NCBI GenBank assembly: GCA_900551335.1
Contig: URVO01000013.1
Coordinates: forward strand, 1-16,172
Length of the DNA: 16,172 nt
Direction of reading: 5' to 3'
Origin: an uncultured Phascolarctobacterium sp.
Lineage (GTDB): Bacteria > Bacillota > Negativicutes > Acidaminococcales > Acidaminococcaceae
Below, in pieces: positions 7,217-14,098 of the stretch (position 1 is the first letter of the stretch; each line of letters opens with the position of its first letter). Position numbers and translations under genes: made by a program. Under the pieces are notes generated by a model. The model saw only the letters and a program-made list of their open reading frames with translations. It made no database searches and was not told the DNA's origin.

Positions 7217-8389
7217 ATGACAACAGAAAGCAAAACTAACGCGAAGAACCAGCCTTCCCGCCAACCGGTATTGCTGGATTATTTAAAAGCATATTCTAAG
7301 GATGAATTAGTACGCGCTGCCAGCCAGCTGTGCATCGCTCACAGCAAGCTGACCAAGGACGCGCTGATTGATAAGCTTTATCATACCATGCTGCAGCCGG
7401 AGACACTTGCTAACCGCTTCTCCCTCATGCCGAACGAAAGCATCAAGGCCTTCGAAGCAGCTTTAGAAAAGGAATGCTTCCTCTCCACGCCGAAGGAAGC
7501 AGAGCTTTTGATGCCCTTCATCATGATGGGCTATATTGTAAACTACTCCGACAACGCTATGGAGGTGCCGCAGGAGGTGCGTGACGTTTATAACACCGTC
7601 AACACGCCGGAATTCCAAGCTAAGCGTCAAAAGCTTTCCTGGCTCTTAGACTGCGAAGAGGCCTTCTCTATCCTGCACGTTGTTGCACCTGTAGAAGTCT
7701 TCTATAACATGTATATCCAAAAACGCGGCTTCAAGATTTCTCTTGAAGAGTTCCGCGCTCTGTTCGATGAGCTGCCTGCCAACTTCAACCAATGCGTTAT
7801 CCGCGGCGAGCGCATCATCTTAAAGGACGTGCTGCAGGACGACTTCTACCTGAAGCTTGAGGAAAGCCAAAAGAAGTTTGACTTCTACATTCCCACACCG
7901 AAGGAAATCACGGCGCTGGCTGAAAGCCGCTATCTGCGTGACGAGCCTGCCTATAAGGCGCTGTATAAATTCATGCGCGAGGAGCTCAAGCAGCAGGCAA
8001 CCTATGCTCATCTGTGGTGCTACGAAGCGTACAACATCTTCAACGGCGGCGAAACCGTTATGAAGCTGCTGGAGGCTATCAAGCAGAAAAACGCCGACCT
8101 CGTAGAAGCAGGCCATCCGGAAAAGCAGCTGCTCTTTGCCGAGCAGGAGCAGGAAAACCGCTTCAAGGCTCTGGCAGTAAAGGCCTGCGAGGAAGGCACG
8201 CGTTTGTACTGTCTGCGCGGCCATACGCTGGCTGAATGCGACCTCCGCCTACTGGCTCAGCCTGCTCAGGGCGCACAAGGCACTGGTAACGACCGCGTCG
8301 GCGCCAAAGCGAAAAAGGTTTATCCGAACGACCCCTGTCCCTGCGGCAGCGGCAAAAAATATAAGAAATGCTGTGGTAAAAAGAAATGA
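7217..8389 (+). CDS. SEC-C metal-binding protein with SAP/Rho-N-like N-terminal segment
   Basis: A 390-residue soluble protein of unrecognised specific function. The last 20 residues are a SEC-C zinc motif, CPCGSGKKYKKCC, with C374, C376, C385 and C386 as ligands; this motif also ends SecA, where it contacts SecB and ribosomes. Residues about 20-58 (YLKAYSKDELVRAASQL followed by LTKDALIDKLY) resemble a SAP or Rho-N-like helix-extension-helix that binds nucleic acid. The middle 300 residues are mainly helical and charged, with no motif I can name. The gene overlaps the following exonuclease gene by 4 nt (ATGA), so the two are translationally coupled. A role in RNA or ribosome quality control is an inference from both ends and the neighbour. 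Confidence 0.8.
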   Translation: MTTESKTNAKNQPSRQPVLLDYLKAYSKDELVRAASQLCIAHSKLTKDALIDKLYHTMLQPETLANRFSLMPNESIKAFEAALEKECFLSTPKEAELLMPFIMMGYIVNYSDNAMEVPQEVRDVYNTVNTPEFQAKRQKLSWLLDCEEAFSILHVVAPVEVFYNMYIQKRGFKISLEEFRALFDELPANFNQCVIRGERIILKDVLQDDFYLKLEESQKKFDFYIPTPKEITALAESRYLRDEPAYKALYKFMREELKQQATYAHLWCYEAYNIFNGGETVMKLLEAIKQKNADLVEAGHPEKQLLFAEQEQENRFKALAVKACEEGTRLYCLRGHTLAECDLRLLAQPAQGAQGTGNDRVGAKAKKVYPNDPCPCGSGKKYKKCCGKKK

Positions 8390-9036
8390 AAAAATTTCTC
8401 GTCGTAGATTACGAATTTACCACCTATGAGCGTCCCGTCGGCCGTCCGCGCGGCTTCTTCTCGGAGATTATCGAAATCGGCGCTGTCAAGCTCGAGGGCG
8501 AGCCGCTCGCAGAGTCCGGCCGTGTCCAGGACTTCGTCAAGCCGAAGTTCTTCCCCAAGCAGGCGAAGGATTCCATGGACTTCTGCATGATTACGCCGAA
8601 GGATATGGAAAAGGCAATTGAGTTTCCCGCTATGGTCGAGGAGCTCGCCAAGCTTTACGAAGCAGGCGAAACCTACTTTGTAGCCTGGGGCACCGAGGAT
8701 TACCGAGTTCTGCAGGCAGGCTGCGAGCATCATAAGCTTACTAACCCCATTCAGCAGGAGGACTATCTTGACCTGGCGCTCGCCTACAGGCTGTGGAAGG
8801 GCGACGACTACACCACCGGCCTCAAGCGTGCCACCGAGGAGCAGGAGGTCGACACCGCCGGACTTTGGCATACTGCCTTCGACGATGCCAACAACACCGG
8901 CAAGCTTTTAATCGACATGCTGGCTAAAGGCTGGAAGCTCGAGGACTTCTTTGCAGCCCGCGAGGTGTACGAAGCAGAACGCGCAGCACGTAAGGCTGAG
9001 CGTGAAAAGCACCGCAGCGGCTACAGAAGATGGTAA
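8386..9036 (+). CDS. DEDDh-family 3'-5' exonuclease (KapD-like)
   Basis: A 216-residue protein with the DnaQ-like exonuclease fold. Exo I is D8-Y-E10 in FLVVDYEFT, Exo II is in FVAWGTED105, and Exo III is H162-TAFD-D167-A. All four acidic residues and the histidine are present, so it should be an active two-metal 3'-5' exonuclease on DNA or RNA. It resembles stand-alone KapD/ERI-1-like exonucleases rather than the polymerase III epsilon subunit, which has different context. The last 25 residues are an Arg/Lys/Glu-rich tail that may bind nucleic acid. The start overlaps the stop of the SEC-C gene (ATGA at 8386), which implies coupled expression. It is followed by a bidirectional terminator. 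Confidence 0.88.
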   Translation: MKKFLVVDYEFTTYERPVGRPRGFFSEIIEIGAVKLEGEPLAESGRVQDFVKPKFFPKQAKDSMDFCMITPKDMEKAIEFPAMVEELAKLYEAGETYFVAWGTEDYRVLQAGCEHHKLTNPIQQEDYLDLALAYRLWKGDDYTTGLKRATEEQEVDTAGLWHTAFDDANNTGKLLIDMLAKGWKLEDFFAAREVYEAERAARKAEREKHRSGYRRW

Positions 9037-9086
9037 AAATTACAAACTAAGCAAAAAAGGCTGGGACAAAATCCAGACTTAAACAG

Positions 9087-9131
9087 AAAAACCAGTGGAG
9101 ATTACCTTTGGGTAAAGTCCACTGGTTTTTT
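9087..9131. terminator. Bidirectional terminator between convergent operons
   Basis: A5-CCAGTGGA (9087-9099) pairs with TCCACTGG-T5 (9118-9130), with a nested TTACC/GGTAA stem and TTTG loop. A and T tracts on both sides serve the exonuclease gene (plus) and the asparaginase gene (minus, stop at 9142). Confidence 0.92.
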
Positions 9132-9141
9132 GTATTTCAGT

Positions 9142-10131
9142 TTAATAATGCAAGAACAGCTCCTGCACCTCGCTGCGCTCGTGCGTCTGTAAAAGCGCCA
9201 GCTGCAGCAGCAGGCGTGCCTTCTGCGGATTGAGATTGTCAGCGTAAAGGAAGCCCTGCTCCTGCCAGCGTGCAAGACCCGCGCTCACCCTGCCGCTGCC
9301 TGTACGGCTACTGCGCACCACGACTACGCCGCTTTGCACAGCCTCCGCCAGCGCCGCCTCCACAGCACCATGGATGCTGCCCATGCCGCTGCCTGCGTAG
9401 ACAAGACCACGCGCACCTGCGGCACACGCGGCATCCACCAGCACGCGGTCCTGGCCGATATGCGCATAGATAATATCTACGCGCGGCAAAGCAGTCACCC
9501 TGCTGATAGCAAACTCCGCTGCCAGCGTATGCGGACGCACGCTGCGATAGTAGTAACGCACTTCGCCGCCGACGATGCAGCCCAAAGCACCGCCGTTCGG
9601 TGCCTTGAAGGTCGCCACGTTCGCCGTATTCGTCTTCATCACATCACGACCGCCGTAAATCTCGTCGTTCATCACCACGAGCACGCCCTGGCCTGCGCTT
9701 TCAGCGCACACCGCCGTCTTTACCGCATTAATGATATTCAGAGGGCCGTCCGCGCTTACAGCCGTCGCCGGACGCATAGCGCCCACCAGCACCACAGGCT
9801 TGTCGCTCTTCACCGTCAGGTTCAGGAAGAACGCCGTTTCCTCCATCGTATCCGTGCCGTGCGTAATCACCACGCCATCGACATCCTCCTGCGCCAGCAG
9901 CTCATTGCAGCGCTGCGCCAAACGCAGCAGCAAAGCATCCGTAATGCTGCTGCTGTCGATATTGCAAAGCTGCTCACCGCTAATCTGCGCCAGCTCGCCC
10001 AAAGCAGGCACGCTCGCCAGCAAATCGTCCACACTGTACGCTCCAGCCGTATAGCCTGTCAGCTGCGTGCTAGAGGCAGCCTTGCCGGCAATAGTACCGC
10101 CCGTTGCCAAAATCTTTATCTTCTTCATCAT
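9142..10131 (-). CDS. L-asparaginase (asparaginase/glutaminase family, cytoplasmic)
   Basis: A 329-residue hydrolase releasing ammonia from L-asparagine (possibly also glutamine). Signature 1 is ILATGGTIAG with nucleophile T13; Y27 sits in the mobile lid; S60 follows NID; signature 2 is GVVITHGTDTMEET with T93-D94; K166 is in GRDVMKT. This is the complete Thr-Lys-Asp/Thr-Tyr set of the family, at full length. There is no signal peptide, so it acts in the cytoplasm although the sequence is of the AnsB-like type. Two ATGs are possible (10131 or 10128); AGAGG gives 4 or 7 nt spacing, favouring the second. The gap to the upstream M20 gene is only 8 bp, so it is the last gene of the carrier/amidohydrolase operon, supplying Asp and ammonium. 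Confidence 0.93.
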   Translation of the reverse strand: MMKKIKILATGGTIAGKAASSTQLTGYTAGAYSVDDLLASVPALGELAQISGEQLCNIDSSSITDALLLRLAQRCNELLAQEDVDGVVITHGTDTMEETAFFLNLTVKSDKPVVLVGAMRPATAVSADGPLNIINAVKTAVCAESAGQGVLVVMNDEIYGGRDVMKTNTANVATFKAPNGGALGCIVGGEVRYYYRSVRPHTLAAEFAISRVTALPRVDIIYAHIGQDRVLVDAACAAGARGLVYAGSGMGSIHGAVEAALAEAVQSGVVVVRSSRTGSGRVSAGLARWQEQGFLYADNLNPQKARLLLQLALLQTHERSEVQELFLHY

Positions 10132-10139
10132 CTAACCTC

Positions 10140-11318
10140 TTACTTATTTTGCTCAAGATAATCCAAGGCAAATTGCGCATAAACGCCGCAGCCATATTTA
10201 AACTGCTCCTCATCAACTCTAAACAGCGGATGATGATGCGCACAGTTAATATTCTTCGCCAGATTACGCACGCCCAGATAGCCATAAACTCCGGGAACCT
10301 TTTCCATGAGCACAGAGAAATCCTCCGCACCGGTCATTTTCTCCAAATGCGTCAGTGCACCCTCGCCCATAATCTTCGTCACTGCGCCACGCGCCAGCTC
10401 ATTCAAATCCTGATGCTCATTAATCAGCGGACTGGGGCCAAAGGTATAAGCACAGTCAGCAGTGCAGCCATAGGCCGCAGCAGCATTTTGCGCCACGCTT
10501 TGAATCATTTCCGGCATACCGTCTCTAAACTTTTTATCAAAGGTACGCACGGTGCCTACCAGCTCTACCTTATCTGCCAGCTGCAAAGCAGGACTGCCGC
10601 CGTTCATCATGCCTACAGTAACGACCAGCGAATTTTCCGGCGCATTCAGACGGCTGACAATGCCCTGCAGCGCCATAACCACGTTCGCTGCCGCCACAAT
10701 CGCATCTCTGCCCTGCTGCGGTGCAGCTGCAGGCGCACTCTTGCCGCTGACAGTAACAACGAAGCGGTCGCTGCACGCCATACGCGCACCATCCTCAAAG
10801 CTTGCCTTGCCGCTGTCAATCCAAGACCAGACATGCATGCCAAAGAGCGCATCCACATTATCAAGGCAGCCCTTCTCAACATAATGGCGAGATTCCGTAC
10901 CGATTTCCTCCGCCATCTGGAACAGCAGCTTTACTGTGCCATGGATATGCTCCTTCTGTGCCACCAGCACTCTTGCTGCACCCAAAAGCATTGCCGTATG
11001 GCAATCATGGCCGCAGGAATGCATCACGCCGTCATTTTGGGATTTATAAGCGCAAGCATTCTCCTCCTGCATCGGCAGTGCATCAATATCAGCACGCAGC
11101 ATCACAGTTTTGCCGGGATGAGCGCCGCGAATCGTCGCCACGCAGCCGGTAATATCGTCAAAGGTCTGAATCTCGTCAATGCCCGCAGCCTTTAGCTCCT
11201 GCACGATAAACTTCGTCGTTTCTATTTCCTTTGTGCCCAGCTCCGGGTGCATATGCAAATGACGTCTGCAGGCGATTACGTAATCCTCCTGAGCAAAAGC
11301 CATATCTTTAATTTCCAT
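10140..11318 (-). CDS. M20D-family amidohydrolase with intact metal site but degenerate lid domain
   Basis: A 392-residue amidase/peptidase of the M20 family (AbgA, AbgB, IAA-amino-acid hydrolase, hippurate hydrolase type), which cleaves N-acyl amino acids. Counting from the ATG at 11318, the metal ligands are all visible: C102 and H104 in SCGHD, E137/E138 in QMAEE, H162 in FGMHV and H362/H363 in AHHHPLF. The lid/dimerisation domain (about 185-300) is recognisable, but HGSTPH of the family is PAAAPQ (196-201), and the Asn of FNIIPD is replaced (PALQLAD). GTVRTF with R258 is kept. A GTG at 11327 would also be open, but AGGTGA 5 nt before the ATG favours 11318, one base after the upstream stop (TAAGATG). 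It probably needs the upstream lid-only protein. Alternatively it acts on a substrate that does not need the lid histidine. Confidence 0.9.
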   Translation of the reverse strand: MEIKDMAFAQEDYVIACRRHLHMHPELGTKEIETTKFIVQELKAAGIDEIQTFDDITGCVATIRGAHPGKTVMLRADIDALPMQEENACAYKSQNDGVMHSCGHDCHTAMLLGAARVLVAQKEHIHGTVKLLFQMAEEIGTESRHYVEKGCLDNVDALFGMHVWSWIDSGKASFEDGARMACSDRFVVTVSGKSAPAAAPQQGRDAIVAAANVVMALQGIVSRLNAPENSLVVTVGMMNGGSPALQLADKVELVGTVRTFDKKFRDGMPEMIQSVAQNAAAAYGCTADCAYTFGPSPLINEHQDLNELARGAVTKIMGEGALTHLEKMTGAEDFSVLMEKVPGVYGYLGVRNLAKNINCAHHHPLFRVDEEQFKYGCGVYAQFALDYLEQNK

Positions 11319-11319
11319 C

Positions 11320-11682
11320 TTACTCACCTGCCTTCTCTACATACTCGCCATAAATAACCTCTGCTGTGCAACCAGCAGACGCAGCGCTGCTGCAGGCAAT
11401 ACCTTCCACTGCTGCATGCAGCTGCTCCAAGGCTTCCTTGTCTGCCGCGCCGATAACGCCGGCAAGCTCTGCTCTGTCCGTAATAATATTGAACTGCGTA
11501 CCGGATTTCACCTGCGTCAGCGTCAGCACCTCTTCTGCCAACGGATCTTTCAAGCGGCTAATCAAAAGCTGCAGATTCAAAATGATATTCGAGGCCGCCA
11601 CGATGGCATCCTTAGACAGATGCGGCGTCGAGCCATGCGCCGAGCAGCCATGAACGATGATATTGAACTTTTGTAATTGCAT
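11320..11682 (-). CDS. Stand-alone M20 lid/dimerisation domain
   Basis: A 120-residue protein matching only the inserted lid domain of M20 amidohydrolases. It opens directly at the domain's first strand (KFNIIVHG) and keeps SAHGSTPH (H16, H21), DAIVAASNIILNLQ, SGTQFNIITDRAEL (N65) and the helix that ends the domain; no catalytic-domain segment is present. The Arg of the usual GTVRTF is absent (GVIGAAD). A perfect AAGGAGG lies 7 nt before the ATG, the frame is clean, and the stop is one base before the full-length M20 start, so it is expressed and coupled. In M20 dimers the lid histidine of one subunit completes the active site of the other; here the partner has lost that histidine. A remnant of a duplicated full-length gene (compare AbgA/AbgB) is the alternative. 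Confidence 0.85.
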   Translation of the reverse strand: MQLQKFNIIVHGCSAHGSTPHLSKDAIVAASNIILNLQLLISRLKDPLAEEVLTLTQVKSGTQFNIITDRAELAGVIGAADKEALEQLHAAVEGIACSSAASAGCTAEVIYGEYVEKAGE

Positions 11683-11706
11683 ATATGTACCTCCTTATGA
11701 AAACAG

Positions 11707-11742
11707 GGAAAAGCAGTCCAGGCAAAAATGCTCGGACTGCTT
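11707..11742 (-). terminator. Intercistronic hairpin between carrier and hydrolase genes
   Basis: AAGCAGTCC (11711-11719) and GGACTGCTT (11734-11742) form a perfect 9-bp stem extended inward by GCA/TGC. On the minus strand it is followed by only TTTT then CCC, and 11 nt later the AAGGAGG of the lid gene. It could be a partial terminator or an mRNA-processing/stability element that sets carrier and enzyme levels apart. Confidence 0.55.
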
Positions 11743-11757
11743 GTAAGCAACCAGAAA

Positions 11758-13305
11758 TTATTTCAGGAAAATGCCGCCGCCAGGACCTAAGGGCAGGTCA
11801 AGGAACAGCCAAACGAGCAGCTGCACAATCCAAATTACGGTAAAGGTTACGGAATAAGGAATCATATTCGCAATAACAGTACCCAAGCCGGCCTCCGGAG
11901 CATAGCGTCTCAGATAACCCAAAATTACAGGAGTATAGTAGAACAGCGGAGACAGCGGATTGGTGATGGAGTCGCCAATACGATAAGCAACCTGTGCAAC
12001 CGCCGGGTCATAGCCCATAATCATCAGCATCGGCACAAAGATAGGTGCCAGAATTGCCCATTTTGCAGAAGCAGAGCCAATGAACAGGTTGATAATGCAG
12101 GATACAAATACCAGACCGATCAGCAGCGGAGCGCCGGTGAAGTTCAATTCCTTCAGCACCTCTGCGCCCTTGATAGCCATAACCATACCCAGGTTGGACC
12201 AAGCAAAATAGCTGGTGAACTGCGAGATAAAGAAGCACAGCAGAATGTAGCTCGACATATCCTTAAAGCCTAAAATGATGTCAGCAAATAAGTCCTTATC
12301 ATTTTTATACTTGCCGCTGCCAAAGCCATAGCCTGCGCCAACAACCAGCAGAGCAAAAGCCACGGTCAGGATGATACCGCTCATGAACGGAGCCTTCGGC
12401 GACATAATGGAATGAGATTGCGGATCTGCGAGCAGCGGATCAGCGCCAACGCACATGCCCAGTAAAACGAGCAGGTAAACAACAAGAGCAGTCAGGCCCC
12501 ATTTCAAGCCTCTAATCTGCTCAGGCTTCAAGTCAGCAGAGCTTTCGTCAAAATCAAATTTTGCAAGATCTTCCTTCGTGCAGGGGAAACGATGTACGAG
12601 GAATTTTTCTACAAGCAGGGTACCACCGATGGTCAGGGTAATGCAGGACACAATCAGGAAGTACCAGTTTACAGCCATGCTTTGCTGATAGGACGGGTCA
12701 ATCATCTTAGCAGCAGCCTCGGTAAAGCCATAAGCTAAAGCATCAGACATACCCAAAATCATATTAGCGCAGAAGCCGCCGGCAACACCGGCAAAGGCTA
12801 CGAACATACCCAGGACAGGACTGCGGCCAATGCCCATGTAAATTACAGCAGCCAGAGGCGGCATAACGATAAAGCCGGCATCACCGGCAACGTTAGCATT
12901 AATGCCAACGAACAAAATCGCAAAGGTAACAACCCAGGATTTTGCGCCACGCATAACGCGCTGCATGAGCGCAACCAAGAAGCCGCTCTTTTCAGCAGCA
13001 GCAGCACCGATAACGCACACCAGAACCATGCCCAGCGGTGCAAAGCTGGCAAAGTTGTTAACAGCCTTAGAATACATCTGTCTGAAGCCGTCCTTCGTCA
13101 GCAGGTTAACAACAGTAATTGTTTTGCCGGTGCCGGGATGCACAGCACTCATACCCATGCTGCCAAATATAGCAGACAAAACAACAACGATAACAGCAAG
13201 GATAATAAACAGACTTACAGGGTCAGGCAGCGCATTGCCGACTCTTTCGATAAAGTCCATCCACTTATCCAGTGTACCTCTCTTCTTCTCAACATCTTTT
13301 TGCAT
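11758..13305 (-). CDS. abgT: AbgT-family carrier (p-aminobenzoyl-glutamate transporter-like)
   Basis: A 515-residue inner-membrane protein with about 10-13 hydrophobic segments and a cytoplasmic N-terminus. AbgT-family landmarks are clear: an N-terminal FIERVGNALPDPVSLF segment, NANVAGDAGFIVMPPLAA, AGVAGGFCANMILG, SASAKWAILAPIFVPML, and RIGDSITNPLSPLFYY. The family takes up p-aminobenzoyl-glutamate and, in some members, exports sulfonamides, driven by ion gradients. GGGAGGA lies 6 nt before the ATG at 13305; an in-frame TTG at 13323 lies before that site and is unlikely. It is the first gene of the operon with a lid-only M20 protein, an M20 hydrolase and asparaginase, parallel to E. coli abgAB-abgT. 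The real substrate may be another N-acyl-Glu or -Asp compound. Confidence 0.92.
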   Translation of the reverse strand: MQKDVEKKRGTLDKWMDFIERVGNALPDPVSLFIILAVIVVVLSAIFGSMGMSAVHPGTGKTITVVNLLTKDGFRQMYSKAVNNFASFAPLGMVLVCVIGAAAAEKSGFLVALMQRVMRGAKSWVVTFAILFVGINANVAGDAGFIVMPPLAAVIYMGIGRSPVLGMFVAFAGVAGGFCANMILGMSDALAYGFTEAAAKMIDPSYQQSMAVNWYFLIVSCITLTIGGTLLVEKFLVHRFPCTKEDLAKFDFDESSADLKPEQIRGLKWGLTALVVYLLVLLGMCVGADPLLADPQSHSIMSPKAPFMSGIILTVAFALLVVGAGYGFGSGKYKNDKDLFADIILGFKDMSSYILLCFFISQFTSYFAWSNLGMVMAIKGAEVLKELNFTGAPLLIGLVFVSCIINLFIGSASAKWAILAPIFVPMLMIMGYDPAVAQVAYRIGDSITNPLSPLFYYTPVILGYLRRYAPEAGLGTVIANMIPYSVTFTVIWIVQLLVWLFLDLPLGPGGGIFLK

Positions 13306-13347
13306 AATAATCCTCCCTAACAATACATTGGATGTTATTGAAAATGC

Positions 13348-13374
13348 AGAAATTGTTTAACCACGCCAATTTCT
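13348..13374. promoter_or_regulatory. Inverted repeat upstream of the AbgT operon
   Basis: AGAAATTG (13348-13355) and CAATTTCT (13367-13374) are perfect 8-bp arms, 11-bp spacer, 43 bp upstream of the abgT start codon. Operator candidate; a weak hairpin in the leader is the alternative. Confidence 0.4.
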
Positions 13375-13387
13375 CACATTAAGCAAC

Positions 13388-13418
13388 AAAAAAGACGGCA
13401 TAGTCATCCCATGCCGTC
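13388..13418 (-). terminator. Rho-independent terminator (or leader attenuator) ahead of abgT
   Basis: On the minus strand GACGGCAT and ATGCCGTC form a perfect 8-bp stem with a 9-nt loop, followed by TTTTTT. It most simply ends the C-GCAxxG-C-C gene (stop at 13493). A promoter-like pair lies between that gene and this hairpin, so it might instead attenuate the abgT operon. Confidence 0.8.
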
Positions 13419-13433
13419 TCCATTGACTACTAT

Positions 13434-13470
13434 AGTATACTCTATGACGAGCAATAAAGCAAGCTTTATT
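13434..13470 (-). promoter_or_regulatory. Weak promoter candidate with a palindrome over its -35
   Basis: On the minus strand TTGCTT (13462-13457) and TATACT are 17 bp apart, with the -10 near 13434-13439. AATAAAGC (13453-13460) and GCTTTATT (13463-13470) are perfect 8-bp arms with a 2-bp spacer covering the -35. The -35 matches the consensus poorly. Confidence 0.3.
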
Positions 13471-13492
13471 TATGCATTGCCAGACACAAAGC

Positions 13493-13921
13493 TTATTTCA
13501 GCAAACCTTTTTCTACGATATAGTCAGAAACCATGTCTGCTGCCTCTGCTGTAATCTTAATGCACTTCGTTCTATACTCCGGCGTACCGAAGCTCAGACG
13601 GTTCAGCGCTCTGCAGCAGGAAGCGCCGAAATGCGCCGTAAAGCGCTCATAAAACTCATGCGTATATTTATAAACCTCAGTCTGATGCTTTTCCGACGGA
13701 TCTACGCGGCCAACAAGTGCACTGATAACCATACAGGAACCGCTCAACGCGCCGCACACGCAGCCGCTGCGGCCAATGCCGCCGCCCATGCCGGACACCA
13801 TGCGGATAGCTGCCTCGGGCAAGCCCAGCTCAAAGCCATCGTTGCAGGCCTTCACTACAGATTCCACGCAGTTATTGCCTGCGTTATGATATTTCTCTGC
13901 CAAATCATAAATTTTCTTCAT
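13493..13921 (-). CDS. C-GCAxxG-C-C family (putative redox-active) protein
   Basis: A 142-residue soluble protein with the family's conserved cysteines in order: C18 in GNNCVES, C54 and C56 in GCVCGALSG, C102/C103, and C120. A glycine-rich turn (GMGGGIG, 44-50) precedes the GCxxG motif. The family is common in anaerobes, probably binds metal or performs thiol redox chemistry, and has no firmly assigned reaction. The first motif reads GCVCGALSG, which adds a cysteine at 56. GGGAGG lies 8 nt before the ATG. It is a single gene with its own promoter (13956-13984), and a terminator 74 bp beyond the stop. Confidence 0.85.
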   Translation of the reverse strand: MKKIYDLAEKYHNAGNNCVESVVKACNDGFELGLPEAAIRMVSGMGGGIGRSGCVCGALSGSCMVISALVGRVDPSEKHQTEVYKYTHEFYERFTAHFGASCCRALNRLSFGTPEYRTKCIKITAEAADMVSDYIVEKGLLK

Positions 13922-13944
13922 ATCGTCTGCCTCCCAAAATAACC

Positions 13945-13984
13945 TAATCTAGATTATTTTAGCAAGACAAGCGCCAGATAGCAA
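13945..13984 (-). promoter_or_regulatory. Promoter and start-site palindrome of the C-GCAxxG-C-C gene
   Basis: On the minus strand TTGCTA (13984-13979), 17 bp, then TAAAAT (13961-13956) preceded by TG one base upstream (extended -10). The perfect 12-bp palindrome TAATCTAGATTA (13945-13956) covers the predicted transcription start, as a repressor operator would. Confidence 0.55.
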
Positions 13985-14024
13985 GAGTCAAAACAAGTTT
14001 TTCTCATTTCTTTCGCTCCGCTAA

Positions 14025-14064
14025 GAAAAGCGCCCCAGACTGCTTTACGCATATCCGGAGCGCT
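14025..14064 (-). terminator. Rho-independent terminator of the Amt-GlnB gene
   Basis: AGCGCTCC and GGGGCGCT (minus strand) form an 8-bp stem with one G-U, with a further inner TGC/GCA pair, followed by TTTTCTT. It lies about 35 bp after the stop codon. Confidence 0.75.
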
Positions 14065-14098
14065 CTTCTATATATTAGGGAGTATAGGGAGAAGCAAA

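Noticed and set aside
9334..10161. Long plus-strand open frame opposite asparaginase
   Set aside because: It has no ribosome site, is rich in His/Arg/Gln/Ala of low complexity, and mirrors codon bias of the real minus-strand gene.
10104..11195. Long plus-strand open frame opposite the M20 gene
   Set aside because: No family signature, no ribosome site, and the opposite strand carries a complete M20 enzyme.
11319..11327. GTG start at 11327 for the full-length M20 protein
   Set aside because: It overlaps the lid gene stop and has poor ribosome-site spacing; the ATG at 11318 follows AGGTGA by 5 nt. Not excluded.
11320..11682. Treating the lid-only gene as a pseudogene or as a frameshifted 5' part of the next gene
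   Set aside because: The following M20 gene is complete from its own N-terminus, so nothing is missing that this could supply by frameshift. The frame is clean, the ribosome site is perfect and the borders coincide with the domain. A decayed duplicate remains possible.
13306..13323. Upstream TTG start for the AbgT-family protein
   Set aside because: It would place the GGGAGGA ribosome site inside the coding sequence; the ATG at 13305 has ideal spacing.
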